Shown here: one piece after another, positions 1 to 9,206 of the stretch
Position numbering within the stretch: the stretch's first letter is position 1
Layout: each line of letters begins with the position of its first letter
Origin: Allofranklinella schreckenbergeri
GTDB taxonomy: Bacteria; Pseudomonadota; Gammaproteobacteria; Burkholderiales; Burkholderiaceae_C
Assembly: GCF_003703475.1 (NCBI RefSeq)
Contig: NZ_RDQM01000006.1
Location: 124,001 to 188,000 of the forward strand
Length of the DNA stretch: 64,000 nt
Direction of reading: 5' to 3'
Made by a program: the position numbers and the translations under genes
The notes under the pieces: generated by a model
The model's input: only the letters and a program-made list of their open reading frames with translations
Database searches by the model: none
Told to the model about the DNA's origin: nothing

Positions 1-1733
1 TGATCGCCCTGGCGCTTGCCAGCGCCACCCAGGGTCTGGCCCTGGCCTGCCTGATGCCCTTGTTCCAGGCCCTGATGCCCGCGCCCGACTGGCGTGCCGC
101 CTGGCCCTGGTTGGTCGCCATGACGCTGGCCATGATCGCCAGCATGGCGTTGCGCTGGCGCGCCATGGCCTTCGACTACGGCGGCGACATGGTGCAAAAC
201 AGCCACGAGCTGCGCACCGCCCTGGGCGAGCAACTGCGCCGTATCCCACTGCAAGAGCTGCAAAGCCGCCGCGCGGGCGAAGTCCACGCCGCACTGCTGG
301 GAGGGGTGGATGAAAACCTCAGCTATCTGCTGACCGTGGCGCAGATGATGGCCAATGCCTTGATGACCCCTGTGGTCGTGGCCCTGGCCGCGCTGTACTT
401 CGACTGGCGCATGGGCCTGCTGTTGCTGTTGGTGTTTCCGCTGCTCGTGCCGTTGTACCGCTGGCGGCGGCCGGCCTTCGGGCGCGGCATGCGCATGTTG
501 GCCGAGGCCAACGCTCGCGCCAGCGCCGATGCGCTCGAATACATCCAGGGCTTGCCCGCCTGGCGCGCGGCCTGTTGCACTGGCGAAGGCGCGCAACGCC
601 TGCAAGCCAGCATCGCGCAACTGGAGGCCGTGCAAACCATCGGCCTGCAAAAAGGCGCCAGGCCCAATCTGGTGCTGGCCGCCGTGATGGAGCTGGCCGT
701 GCTGCTGGTGGTGTGCGTGGGCGCGCTGCTGGTCACCGCTGGCGCGCTCGATACCGCCATTCTCGCGGCCCTGATGGTGCTGGCCGTGCGCTTTGGCGAG
801 CCATTGGCCAGCTTCGTGCTGTACGCCAAGGTCATCGACCTGATTGAAGCGGCGCTGGGCAAGATCGACGCCCTGCTGCGCATCGCCCCGCTGCCACAGG
901 CCACGCCAGCGGCCCAGCCGCAAGGCTTTGCCATCGCCATCGAAAACGTGGACTTTCGCTATGCCAATGCCAGCGCGCAGACCTTGCACGGCATCAGCGC
1001 CCAATTGCCAGAGCGCAGCCTGACCGCGCTGGTTGGCCCCTCGGGCAGCGGCAAAAGCACGCTGGCGCGCCTGCTGCTGCGCCATGCCGATCCACAGGCC
1101 GGGCGCATCACCATCGGCGGCGCCGATCTGCGCGCCCTGACGCCAGAGCAGCTCAACGGGATGATTTCCGTGGTGTTCCAGGAGGTGTATCTGTTTGACG
1201 ACAGCATCCTGGCCAACATCCGCATGGCCAGGCCCGAGGCGAGCGACGCGCAGGTGCGCGCTGCGGCGCAAGCGGCCTGCTGCCACGAGTTCATCAGCCG
1301 ACTGCCGCAAGGCTATGACACCCGCGTGGGCGAGATCGGCGCGCGGCTCTCGGGCGGCGAACGCCAGCGCATCAGCATTGCCCGCGCCATGCTCAAGGAC
1401 GCGCCCATCGTCATCCTCGACGAACCCACCGCCGCGCTGGATACCGAAAGCGAAATCGCCGTCCAGGCCGCCATCGACGCGCTGGTGCGCAGCCGCACCG
1501 TGATCGTGATCGCCCACCGCCTCAGCACCATCGCCGCTGCCGACCAGATTCTGGTGCTGGACGACGGCCGCATCACCGAGCGCGGCCGGCATGCGCAATT
1601 GCTCGCGGGCAACGGGCGCTACGCCCGCATGTGGCGCGCCAGCGAAAGCGCCAAGCACTGGAGCGCCCACCGCGCGCCCGAATCCCGCCAATCCGGCCAA
1701 TCCCCCCATACCCCCTCACCGACAGGAGACTGA
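1..1733 (+). CDS. Siderophore ABC transporter, fused permease-ATPase (5'-truncated by window edge)
   Basis: Half-size ABC exporter-type subunit with an N-terminal transmembrane domain and a C-terminal ATPase in one chain. The reading frame is open from base 3, so the true start lies upstream of the window. Several hydrophobic segments cover the first half. Walker [10 protein letters not shown] is encoded near 1036-1062, signature [10 protein letters not shown] near 1348, and Walker [11 protein letters not shown] near 1410. The next gene, 3 bases on, is a FyuA-like receptor, so this is most likely the inner-membrane importer of a ferric siderophore like YbtP/YbtQ of the yersiniabactin system, which have exporter-type folds but act in uptake. 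The substrate is inferred from context. The partner ABC subunit would lie to the left, outside the window. Confidence 0.85.
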   Translation, partial: IALALASATQGLALACLMPLFQALMPAPDWRAAWPWLVAMTLAMIASMALRWRAMAFDYGGDMVQNSHELRTALGEQLRRIPLQELQSRRAGEVHAALLGGVDENLSYLLTVAQMMANALMTPVVVALAALYFDWRMGLLLLLVFPLLVPLYRWRRPAFGRGMRMLAEANARASADALEYIQGLPAWRAACCTGEGAQRLQASIAQLEAVQTIGLQKGARPNLVLAAVMELAVLLVVCVGALLVTAGALDTAILAALMVLAVRFGEPLASFVLYAKVIDLIEAALGKIDALLRIAPLPQATPAAQPQGFAIAIENVDFRYANASAQTLHGISAQLPERSLTALVGPSGSGKSTLARLLLRHADPQAGRITIGGADLRALTPEQLNGMISVVFQEVYLFDDSILANIRMARPEASDAQVRAAAQAACCHEFISRLPQGYDTRVGEIGARLSGGERQRISIARAMLKDAPIVILDEPTAALDTESEIAVQAAIDALVRSRTVIVIAHRLSTIAAADQILVLDDGRITERGRHAQLLAGNGRYARMWRASESAKHWSAHRAPESRQSGQSPHTPSPTGD

Positions 1734-1736
1734 ACC

Positions 1737-3818
1737 ATGCGCCTTCATCCACCTTTTGCCCTGTGCTGCCTCAGCCTGGCGCTGCTGCCAGCGTATGCCG
1801 CGCAAGCGGGCGACAACGCGCAACCAGAGCGCGATGCAATCACGCTGCCCGCCGTCGTCGTCTCGGCCAGCAAGCGCGACGCCGAGCTGGAACAACTCAA
1901 CGGCGCCGCCAACGTCGCCAGCCGTTGGGCGCTGGAGGATGCCCAGGTGGCCAGCACGCAGGAACTGGGGCGCGTGTTCCCCGAGCTGCAAATGGCCTAC
2001 AGCGGCAGCCAGCTCTATCCGCAAATCACGCTGCGCGGCGTGACCTCGGCGCAGGATTTTTACAACCCGGCGCTGACGGTGTACGTCGATGGCGTGCCGC
2101 AGGTGCCCACCGCCGCGCTGCAATCTCTGCTGGACGTCGAGCAGGTGGAACTGCTCAAAGGCCCGCAAGGCACGCTCTACGGCAAAAGCGCCCAGGGCGG
2201 CGTGCTCAACATCGTCACGCGCCAGCCGGACAACAGCGCGCAGGCGCTGCTGCGCGCTGGCGTGGCCAGCCACCGCGGGCACCAGGCGCAGGCCAACATC
2301 TCCGGCCCGCTGGTGCGCGATCTGCTCTACGGCGCCGCCTCGCTGTCCAGCCAGCGCACGAGCGGCCCTTTGCACAGCGACGTACTCGGCTCTGATCTGG
2401 GCGGCTCGCGCTCGCGCGCCGGTCGGCTCAAGCTGCGGCTGGCGCCCGCCGCTGCCCCCTGGGAGCTGGGCCTTGCCGCCGCGCGCGACTGCATGCGCGG
2501 CCAGCAAGACGTTTACACCCCTTTCGACGCCATCGACGCACGCACCGCCTATACCATGCCCGGCCTGCCCGAAGCCTGGCGCGAAGTGCGCCAGCAGCGC
2601 TGCACCAACAGCCTCACCGGCTCAGGCCAGTACCAGTGGCAGGACTGGCAACTCAGCGCCATTGCCAGCACGCAGCGGCTGCACCTGGATGCGCGGCAAT
2701 TTCCCTTTGCCATGCAATATTCCTGGCAGCCCGAGCACTGGCGGCAAAACGTGCAGGAACTGCGCCTGGCCACCCGGGCTGGCGTTGCGCGGCGCTGGGA
2801 TGGCGTATTCGGCCTGTACCGGCAGGACGTGCGCCAGCAGCGCGACTACACCATCGACCTGGTTTTGCCCGCACACAGCCCCATGCTGCACAGCCACTCG
2901 CACAACCGCAGCGAAACCCTGGCCGCCTACGGCGACATCACCTGGCGCCTCAGCCAAAAGCTGGACGTGACCGGCGGGCTGCGCCTCTCGCGCGACAGCG
3001 CCCGCACCCGTTTTGATGGGCACATGATGGGCAGCCCCGTCGCAGGCCAGCGCCGCACGCACGAGCACACCACCTTGGGCCATCTGGCCGCGGGCTACCA
3101 GTTCAGCAGCGCCTGGCGCGGCTACCTCAACCTGGCGCAAGGCTACAAACCAGCGGGCTACAACCTCGCACCCACCAGCCTGGCCGATGCCGAAGGCTTT
3201 GGCCGCGAGCGCTCCACCAACATCGAAGCGGGCGCGCGCTACAGCACCGACCACCTGAACCTGACGCTGGCGCTCTACCGCATCGCCACGCGCGACGCCC
3301 AGCTCTACGGCGACAGCCAGATGGGCTACCAAACCCTGAAAAACGTCGGCGATACCCGCTCCAGCGGTCTGGAACTATCGGCCCAGTGGCGCGCCAGCCC
3401 GGCATGGACGCTGGCGGCCTCGGGCTTCGTCAACCAGGCGCGCTTTCGGCGCTACAGCGCCAGCAGTTGCCAAGGCTGCGGGCGCAACCGCGTCCCCTTC
3501 ACCCCCAGCCACGGTCTGAGCCTGAGCGCCACGGGCCGCGTGCCACTGGGCCAGACCACGCTGCGCCCGCAACTGCGCCTGCGCCACACCGGCGCGCACT
3601 ATTTCGACAGCGCCAATGCGCTCAAGCAAAAGGCCTACACCTTGGTGGACGCCGCACTGGCCTGGAGCCCATCGCCCCAACTGGAGCTGAGCCTTTACGC
3701 GCACAACCTGACGGACAAACGCTACCGCAGCTATGGCTTTGCCTACGGCCCGCTGGGCAGCTTTGCGCAAGTGGCGCCGGGCAGAAGCCTGGGGCTGACG
3801 GTGACCTGGGCGTATTGA
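1737..3818 (+). CDS. TonB-dependent ferric siderophore receptor, FyuA-like
   Basis: Outer-membrane receptor of 693 residues. It has an N-terminal signal peptide (cleavage likely after AYAAQA near residue 24), a TonB-box region with VVVSASK, a plug domain and a C-terminal beta-barrel ending in the aromatic TVTWAY. Plug segments such as LRGVTSAQDFYNP, YVDGVPQ and GPQGTLYGKSAQGG closely match what I recall of the yersiniabactin/pesticin receptor FyuA (Psn), and the match continues into the barrel (VFGLYRQ, LAQGYKPAGYN). ATG lies 3 bases after the ABC gene's stop with GACAGGAGAC as ribosome site, so the two are co-transcribed. No siderophore biosynthesis genes are seen here. The exact ligand cannot be read from sequence. 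Confidence 0.92.
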   Translation: MRLHPPFALCCLSLALLPAYAAQAGDNAQPERDAITLPAVVVSASKRDAELEQLNGAANVASRWALEDAQVASTQELGRVFPELQMAYSGSQLYPQITLRGVTSAQDFYNPALTVYVDGVPQVPTAALQSLLDVEQVELLKGPQGTLYGKSAQGGVLNIVTRQPDNSAQALLRAGVASHRGHQAQANISGPLVRDLLYGAASLSSQRTSGPLHSDVLGSDLGGSRSRAGRLKLRLAPAAAPWELGLAAARDCMRGQQDVYTPFDAIDARTAYTMPGLPEAWREVRQQRCTNSLTGSGQYQWQDWQLSAIASTQRLHLDARQFPFAMQYSWQPEHWRQNVQELRLATRAGVARRWDGVFGLYRQDVRQQRDYTIDLVLPAHSPMLHSHSHNRSETLAAYGDITWRLSQKLDVTGGLRLSRDSARTRFDGHMMGSPVAGQRRTHEHTTLGHLAAGYQFSSAWRGYLNLAQGYKPAGYNLAPTSLADAEGFGRERSTNIEAGARYSTDHLNLTLALYRIATRDAQLYGDSQMGYQTLKNVGDTRSSGLELSAQWRASPAWTLAASGFVNQARFRRYSASSCQGCGRNRVPFTPSHGLSLSATGRVPLGQTTLRPQLRLRHTGAHYFDSANALKQKAYTLVDAALAWSPSPQLELSLYAHNLTDKRYRSYGFAYGPLGSFAQVAPGRSLGLTVTWAY

Positions 3819-3943
3819 AAAGAGAAAAAACGCGGCCTGGCAGCGGCTGAAAAGGATGTCGCCAAGCCGCCCGTGTTTTGGGCCGCCCATGGGGTTGGGA
3901 GAGTCGGATCAAAATGGGGGTGCAGTGAGGCATGAAGCCTCTA

Positions 3944-4020
3944 TTAACAAATCAATAGTAAAAATCATTTCAATACGTAATTGCCGAAACATGGTAATTT
4001 GTTTTACTTTTGATTTGTAA
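3944..4020 (-). repeat. 77-bp AT-rich palindromic element, copy A (inverted orientation)
   Basis: Lies between the convergent receptor gene and uvrB. Left arm TTAACAAATCAATAGTAAAA, right arm TTTTACTTTTGATTTGTAA. The core read on the minus strand contains ATGTTTCGGCAATTAC, so this copy is reversed relative to most others. Strand here means core orientation. Confidence 0.85.
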
Positions 4021-4032
4021 TTTATCTGCAAT

Positions 4033-6090
4033 TCATCCTGCGCCAAACAGCCGTTGCTTGAGCTGGTGCAGCTTGTCGCGCAGCGCGGCGGCTTGCTCGA
4101 ACTCCAGATTGCGGGCGTGCTCCAGCATTTTTTTCTCCAGCCGTTTGATTTCGCGCGCGGCTTCTTTCTCGCTCATCTCCAGCAGTTCGCCCGCGTAGGC
4201 GGCGTGCTCGGCCTGGGTTTGCTGCTGCTCGCGGGCTTTTTCGCTGTAAACGCCGTCGATCAAATCGCGCACATCCTTGCGGATGGTGCGCGGGGTGATG
4301 CCGTGGGCCTGGTTGTGGGCCATTTGCTTTTCGCGCCGCCGCGCGGTCTCCTGAATGGCTTTTTTCATGGAGTCGGTGATGCGGTCGGCGTACAAAATGG
4401 CTTTGCCGCGCGCGTTGCGGGCGGCGCGGCCAATGGTCTGGATCAGGCTGCGCTCGGCGCGCAAAAAGCCTTCCTTGTCGGCATCCAGAATGGCCACCAG
4501 CGAGACTTCGGGGATGTCCAGCCCCTCGCGCAGCAGGTTGATGCCCACCAGCACGTCAAACGTGCCCAGGCGCAAGTCGCGGATGATTTCCACGCGCTCG
4601 ACCGTGTCCACATCGCTGTGCAGATAGCGCACCTTGACGCCGTTTTCCGTCAGGTAGTCGGTGAGCTGCTCGGCCATGCGTTTGGTCAGCGTGGTGATGA
4701 GCACGCGATCGCCCTGCTCGGTGCGCAGGCGGATTTCCTGCAATACATCATCGACTTGGGTGGTGGCAGGGCGCACCTGCACCTCGGGGTCCAGCAGGCC
4801 AGTGGGGCGCACGATTTGCTCGACGACTTTGCTGGCGTGCTCTTGCTCATAGGCCGCGGGCGTGGCCGAGACGAACACGACCTGGCGCATGCGCTGCTCG
4901 AATTCGGCGAACTTCAGCGGCCGGTTGTCCAGCGCGCTGGGCAGGCGAAAGCCGTAATCGACCAGGGTTTGCTTGCGCGAGCGGTCGCCGTTGTACATGG
5001 CGTTGAGCTGGCCGATCATCTGGTGGCTCTCGTCCAGAAACATCACCGCATCGGCGGGCAGGTAGTCGGTGAGCGTGGGCGGCGGCTCGCCAGGCTGCGC
5101 GCCCGAGAGGTGGCGGCTGTAGTTCTCGATGCCTTTGCAGTGGCCCACTTCGGCGAGCATTTCCAGGTCAAAGCGCGTGCGCTGCTCCAGCCGCTGGGCT
5201 TCGACCAGCTTGCCCATCTCGTAAAGCTGCTCCAGGCGCTCGCTTAGCTCAATCTTGATGGCCTCCACCGCGGCCAGCACCTTCTCGCGCGGCGTGGCGT
5301 AGTGGCTGGTGGGGTAGAGCACGAAGCGCGGCACTTTCTGCACCACGCGGCCGGTGAGCGGGTCGAACAAGTGCAGCGCCTCCACCTCGTCATCGAACAG
5401 CTCAATGCGCAGCGCCAGCTCGGAGTTTTCCGACGGGAACACGTCGATGGTGTCGCCGCGCACGCGAAAGGTGCCGCGCGCAAAATCCATGTCGCTGCGC
5501 CGGTACTGCATGCGCACCAGTTGCGCAATCAAGTCGCGCTGGTTGGCCAGGCCGCCGCCGCGCAGAATCAGCCGCATCTGCATGTAATCCTCGGGCGCGC
5601 CAATGCCGTAGATGGCGCTGACGGTGGCCACGATCACCACGTCGCGCCGCTCCAGCACGCTTTTGGTGGCCGAGAGGCGCATTTGCTCGATCTGGTCGTT
5701 GATGGCGGAGTCTTTCTCGATGAACAAATCGCGCTGCGGCACGTAGGCTTCGGGCTGGTAATAGTCGTAGTAGCTGACGAAGTACTCCACCGCGTTTTTG
5801 GGGAAGAACTCGCGGAACTCGCTGTAGAGCTGCGCCGCCAGCGTTTTGTTGGGCGCGAACACGATGGCCGGCCGCCCCAGCCGCGCAATCACGTTGGCCA
5901 TGGTGAAGGTCTTGCCCGAGCCGGTCACGCCCAGCAAGGTCTGGAACACCTCGCCATCCTGCACCCCCTCCACCAGCCCGGCAATCGCCGTGGGCTGGTC
6001 GCCCGCAGGCGGGTAGGGCTGGAAAAGCTGGAAGGGGGAATCGGGGAAGGTGACGAATTGGCCTTGGGCCGGAGTGGCGGGGGAGGACAT
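4033..6090 (-). CDS. uvrB: UvrABC excision repair helicase subunit UvrB
   Basis: Damage-verification subunit of nucleotide excision repair: it is loaded by UvrA, opens DNA around the lesion and recruits UvrC. The 685-residue length is typical. Visible motifs are Walker [11 protein letters not shown] near residue 57, the beta-hairpin [12 protein letters not shown] that inserts between strands, the helicase box DESHQM, the C-terminal helicase lobe with QTIGRAARN, and a final UVR domain ([20 protein letters not shown]) that binds UvrC. The ATG at 6090 has a poor ribosome site; it follows the small RHH gene by 18 bases, so translation may be coupled. The gene converges on the siderophore receptor across repeat copy A. 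Confidence 0.98.
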   Translation of the reverse strand: MSSPATPAQGQFVTFPDSPFQLFQPYPPAGDQPTAIAGLVEGVQDGEVFQTLLGVTGSGKTFTMANVIARLGRPAIVFAPNKTLAAQLYSEFREFFPKNAVEYFVSYYDYYQPEAYVPQRDLFIEKDSAINDQIEQMRLSATKSVLERRDVVIVATVSAIYGIGAPEDYMQMRLILRGGGLANQRDLIAQLVRMQYRRSDMDFARGTFRVRGDTIDVFPSENSELALRIELFDDEVEALHLFDPLTGRVVQKVPRFVLYPTSHYATPREKVLAAVEAIKIELSERLEQLYEMGKLVEAQRLEQRTRFDLEMLAEVGHCKGIENYSRHLSGAQPGEPPPTLTDYLPADAVMFLDESHQMIGQLNAMYNGDRSRKQTLVDYGFRLPSALDNRPLKFAEFEQRMRQVVFVSATPAAYEQEHASKVVEQIVRPTGLLDPEVQVRPATTQVDDVLQEIRLRTEQGDRVLITTLTKRMAEQLTDYLTENGVKVRYLHSDVDTVERVEIIRDLRLGTFDVLVGINLLREGLDIPEVSLVAILDADKEGFLRAERSLIQTIGRAARNARGKAILYADRITDSMKKAIQETARRREKQMAHNQAHGITPRTIRKDVRDLIDGVYSEKAREQQQTQAEHAAYAGELLEMSEKEAAREIKRLEKKMLEHARNLEFEQAAALRDKLHQLKQRLFGAG

Positions 6091-6108
6091 GGGGTTCAGA
6101 AAAGGCTT

Positions 6109-6390
6109 TCAGTTTCGGCCATGTTTTTGCTGCACATGCTGGCGCCAGGCGCTTTTTCCGTCCTCTTGCAGACCGTCGTGCAGCGCACCCAGAAGGCGGG
6201 CCGTGACAGGCGCGACGGGCTTGGCAGGCGTATCCAGCGAGGCAGACGAGGCCCCGGGCGCGGGAAGCTGCGCCAGCTGGGCGAAATAGTCCTCCACCAG
6301 CGCCGCAACGGATTGGCCCTCGCGCTCGGCATAAGCCTCGACCTGGCGGAGAAGCTCGGTATCCAACCAGAGGGTGAGTTGGGTTTGCAT
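6109..6390 (-). CDS. Small ribbon-helix-helix protein, orphan antitoxin-like
   Basis: A 93-residue protein. The N-terminus MQTQLTLWLDTELLRQVEAY followed by AEREGQSVAALVEDYFAQL has the beta-strand/helix/helix pattern of ribbon-helix-helix DNA-binding proteins, similar to VapB-type and DUF6364 antitoxins. The C-terminal half is Pro/Ala-rich and then charged, as in antitoxin toxin-binding tails. No PIN or other toxin gene is adjacent: upstream is a Sel1 protein and downstream, 18 bases on, is uvrB. It could be an orphan antitoxin or a local regulator. A 103-residue frame overlaps it and is a shadow. Confidence 0.7.
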   Translation of the reverse strand: MQTQLTLWLDTELLRQVEAYAEREGQSVAALVEDYFAQLAQLPAPGASSASLDTPAKPVAPVTARLLGALHDGLQEDGKSAWRQHVQQKHGRN

Positions 6391-6403
6391 GGATGTGGTT
6401 TGT

Positions 6404-7225
6404 TCAAAAACCTGCCTTGTTCAGGCGGGCGTATGCGTCGCAGCCATCTTGATCGCCGTTGTCACAGGCTTGGCCGTACCACTCTTTGGCTGTGGCAGTG
6501 TTTTGTCTGACGCCTTTGCCTTGGGCGTACGACACCCCCAGGTTGTATTGCGCATTTGCCAACCCCTGCTGCGCGGCTTTGCGAAACCACTCCACGGCCT
6601 GGGCATAGTCTTGGCGCACGCCTTGGCCTTGGGCATAACTCACCCCCAGGTTGAATTGCGCTTCCGCATGCCCCTGTTGCGCGGCTTTGCGAAACCACTC
6701 CACGGCCTGGGCATAGTCCTGGCGCACTCCTCGGCCTTGGTCGTACATCATCCCCAGGTTCAATTGCGCTTCCGCAAGCCCCTGCTGCGCGGCTTTGCGG
6801 TACCACTCCACGGCCTGGGCATCGTCCTGGCGCACGCCTTGGCCTTGGGCATAACTCACCCCCAGGTTGAATTGCGCATCCGCATCCCCTTGCTGCGCGG
6901 CTTTTCGAAACCACTCCACAACCTGGACATCGTCCTGGCGCACTCTTTCGCCCCTGGTGTACATCATCCCCAAGATGAATTGCGCATCTCCATGCCCTTG
7001 CTGGGCGGCTTTGCGGTACCACTGCACAGCCTGGGCATCGTCCTGGCGCACGCCCAAGCCTTGTTCATAGAGCTGCCCCAAGAAGTACTGCGCATGAACA
7101 TCGCCTTTCTGCGCCCTGGCCTGAATGGCGGCGATTTCTTCAGCTTCATCAGCCCGCGCCCAGGGCGAAAAGGCCAGACTGGCTGCCAGCAGCGCGGCGA
7201 TGCAGGCGATGCGGTTCAGGTTCAC
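6404..7225 (-). CDS. Sel1-like repeat (SLR) secreted/periplasmic protein
   Basis: A 273-residue protein starting at GTG 7225, with AAAGGAGCCTGCC just upstream. The signal peptide is MNLNRIACIAALLAASLAFS-PWARA. Six consecutive 36-residue Sel1 repeats follow, of the form G-x2-AQ-x-NLG-x2-Y-x-QG-x-GVRQD-x-AQAVEW-[FY]-RKAAQQ. The last is degenerate and ends in a Cys-containing tail (QACDNGDQDGCDAYAR). Sel1 repeats form alpha-alpha superhelices that mediate protein contacts. The specific partner is unknown. It stands first in a run with the RHH protein and uvrB. An upstream in-frame ATG would add about 60 residues before the signal peptide and is unlikely. Confidence 0.88.
   Translation of the reverse strand: MNLNRIACIAALLAASLAFSPWARADEAEEIAAIQARAQKGDVHAQYFLGQLYEQGLGVRQDDAQAVQWYRKAAQQGHGDAQFILGMMYTRGERVRQDDVQVVEWFRKAAQQGDADAQFNLGVSYAQGQGVRQDDAQAVEWYRKAAQQGLAEAQLNLGMMYDQGRGVRQDYAQAVEWFRKAAQQGHAEAQFNLGVSYAQGQGVRQDYAQAVEWFRKAAQQGLANAQYNLGVSYAQGKGVRQNTATAKEWYGQACDNGDQDGCDAYARLNKAGF
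6540..7090 (-). repeat. 108-bp tandem DNA repeats encoding Sel1 units
   Basis: The Sel1 units repeat at the DNA level with long shared stretches, for example the plus-strand words AACCACTCCACGGCCTGGGC and CGCACGCCTTGGCCTTGGGC recur in several units. This degree of identity implies recent duplication and makes repeat-number changes by recombination likely. Confidence 0.75.
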
Positions 7226-7296
7226 GGCAGGCTCCTTTCTTTCGCTTGGGCAGTTTCGATTTTCATGAAGGCACTGCTTGCAAGAGCGGCTTGCAG

Positions 7297-7337
7297 CCGT
7301 CATGCCTGCGGAGTGCCCGCCCTCGCGGGCATGACGG
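7297..7337. repeat. GC-rich palindrome, REP-like or terminator
   Basis: Perfect 10-bp arms CCGTCATGCC and GGCATGACGG enclose a second small hairpin (GCCCGCC-CTC-GCGGGC). It lies between the VOC gene's end and the Sel1 gene's start. There is no T-run, so it looks more like a REP-type palindrome than a classical terminator. Confidence 0.55.
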
Positions 7338-7388
7338 GAAATGTTCCATGCACTCATCAAGGCGCACAAAGCCGGGCGCAAACGCCCA

Positions 7389-7859
7389 TCACCCCAACGC
7401 CGCAATCACTTCCGGCGGGGCTTGCACCAGTTCGATCAGCACGCCTTCGCCGGCGATGGGGAATTCGTCGTTGGCTTTGGGGTGCAGGAAGGCGATGTCG
7501 TAGCCGGCTGCGCCTTTGCGGATGCCGCCGGGGGCCATGCGCACGCCCTGGGCGGCCAGCCACTCGAGGGCTTTGGGCAGGTCGTCCACCCACAGGCCGA
7601 TGTGGTTGAGCGGGGTGGCGTGTACGGCGGGTTTGCCTTCGGGGTTGATGGGTTGCATCAGATCGACTTCGACTTTGCAGGGGCCTTGGCCCATGCTGAG
7701 GATGTCTTCATCGACGTTTTCCCGCTCGCTGCGGAAGTTGCCGGTGACTTCCAGCCCGAGGGCATCGACCCACAGGCGTTTGAGGATGTCTTTGCTCAGG
7801 CCGCCGATGGCGATTTGCTGGATGCCGAGGACTTTGAAGGGGCGCGCTTGGATGCTCAT
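7389..7859 (-). CDS. VOC-family protein, probable methylmalonyl-CoA epimerase
   Basis: A 156-residue protein of the vicinal oxygen chelate fold (glyoxalase / epimerase superfamily). Two beta-alpha-beta units are visible: the first with [20 protein letters not shown], the second with [20 protein letters not shown] and the late metal-ligand segment GVLIELVQ. The ATG at 7859 has CAAGGAGAGACACC upstream. It lies 23 bases after bioB on the same strand and near the mutase and propionyl-CoA carboxylase genes, so I infer methylmalonyl-CoA epimerase, which interconverts (R)- and (S)-methylmalonyl-CoA. A generic glyoxalase-like role remains possible. Confidence 0.75.
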   Translation of the reverse strand: MSIQARPFKVLGIQQIAIGGLSKDILKRLWVDALGLEVTGNFRSERENVDEDILSMGQGPCKVEVDLMQPINPEGKPAVHATPLNHIGLWVDDLPKALEWLAAQGVRMAPGGIRKGAAGYDIAFLHPKANDEFPIAGEGVLIELVQAPPEVIAALG

Positions 7860-7882
7860 GGTGTGTCTCTCCTTGAAAAATG

Positions 7883-9043
7883 TCAGCTGCCGCAGCCACA
7901 GCCGCCGCTGCTTTGGTTTTGGCCCTGGCCGCTGCCGCAACCGCCGCCTGCGCTGTGCGCATGGGGGTGGGCGTGTGAGTGGCCGTGTTCGGGTTGCACC
8001 TGGGTGTGGCGGCCGTTGATGCCGAGTTTGGCGAGCAGGCGGGCGTCGTCGCTGGCCTCGGGGTTGCCGGTGACGAGCAATTTGTCGCCGTAGAAGATGG
8101 AGTTGGCCCCGGCCAGAAAGCACAGGGCTTGCACGGCTTCGCCCAGTTGCTGGCGGCCTGCGGAGAGGCGCACGCGCGCTTTGGGCATGGTGATGCGGGC
8201 CACGGCGATGATGCGCACGAAGTCCAGCGGATCGACGGGGTCGGAATCGGCCAGCGGCGTGCCGGGCACGGGCACCAGGCTGTTGATGGGCACGGATTCG
8301 GGATACGGGTCGAGGTTGGCGAGCTGCGCGATCAGCCCGGCGCGGTGCACGGGCGCTTCGCCCATGCCGATGATGCCGCCGCAGCAGACGCTGATGCCTG
8401 CATCGCGCACGGCTTGCAGGGTGTCGAGGCGGTCCTGGTAGTTGCGGGTATCGACCACGGTTTGGTAGTACTCGGGCGCGGTGTCGAGGTTGTGGTTGTA
8501 GTAGTCCAGCCCGGCGGCGCGCAGGGCTTTGGCCTGGTGGGGCTGGAGCATGCCCATGGTGGCGCAGGTTTCCATGCCCAGGCCCTTGACGGCGGCAATG
8601 AGTTCGACGACTTTTTCGATGTCGCGGTCTTTGGGCGCGCGCCAGGCTGCGCCCATGCAAAAGCGGGTGGCGCCTGCGTCCTTGGCGGCCTGGGCGGCGG
8701 CGGTGACTTCATCCACGCTCAGGAGTTTTTGCGCTTTCACGCCGGTGTCGTACTCGGCCGATTGCGGGCAGTAGCCGCAGTTCTCGGGGCAACCGCCGGT
8801 TTTGACGGAGAGCAGCGTGGCCAGCTCCACATCGCCCTGGGGCCAGTGCTGGCGGTGCACGGTCTGGGCCTGGTAGAGCAAGTCCATGAAAGGCAAATCC
8901 AGCAGTTGCTGGATGGCCTCCACACTCCAGCGTTGGGGCTTGCTCGGGGCCGGGCGCGGTTGGGCGGGTTTGTGAAAGACCAGCGGCTGGCTGCTGCCCA
9001 GGCTGGCCGAGGCATCGGCGGCGGTGGCGTCTTCTGTGTACAT
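7883..9043 (-). CDS. bioB: Biotin synthase
   Basis: Radical-SAM enzyme inserting sulfur into dethiobiotin, the last step of biotin synthesis. The ATG at 9043 follows GTTGGAGAGCCTCATCC and gives 386 residues. The [4Fe-4S]/SAM motif is [13 protein letters not shown] (Cys85, Cys89, Cys92). The family segments [16 protein letters not shown] and [12 protein letters not shown] are intact, as is the [2Fe-2S]-ligand Arg region (RLSAGR). Beyond the usual end is a tail of about 34 residues rich in His, Gly and Cys ([12 protein letters not shown], then GGGCGSG and GGCGCGS), which looks like a metal-binding extension. Biotin is the cofactor of PccA, encoded just upstream. Confidence 0.97.
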   Translation of the reverse strand: MYTEDATAADASASLGSSQPLVFHKPAQPRPAPSKPQRWSVEAIQQLLDLPFMDLLYQAQTVHRQHWPQGDVELATLLSVKTGGCPENCGYCPQSAEYDTGVKAQKLLSVDEVTAAAQAAKDAGATRFCMGAAWRAPKDRDIEKVVELIAAVKGLGMETCATMGMLQPHQAKALRAAGLDYYNHNLDTAPEYYQTVVDTRNYQDRLDTLQAVRDAGISVCCGGIIGMGEAPVHRAGLIAQLANLDPYPESVPINSLVPVPGTPLADSDPVDPLDFVRIIAVARITMPKARVRLSAGRQQLGEAVQALCFLAGANSIFYGDKLLVTGNPEASDDARLLAKLGINGRHTQVQPEHGHSHAHPHAHSAGGGCGSGQGQNQSSGGCGCGS

Positions 9044-9076
9044 GGATGAGGCTCTCCAACGGGGTGTCTGGTTTAT

Positions 9077-9153
9077 TTTACAAATCAAAAAGAAACAAAA
9101 TGCCCTTGTTTCGGCATGATGTGTATAGAGTGATTTTTATTTTGATTCATAAA
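9077..9153 (+). repeat. 77-bp AT-rich palindromic element, copy B
   Basis: Between the 3' end of pccA and the start of bioB. Left arm TTTACAAATCAAAAAGAAAC, core TGCCCTTGTTTCGGCATGAT, right arm TTTTATTTTGATTCATAA. One of the best-preserved cores. Confidence 0.9.
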
Positions 9154-9206
9154 ACACAAGCAGCCGCAGGCGGTTGGCCTGCGGCTGGCGCTATGGGCGG
9201 GGCGGC

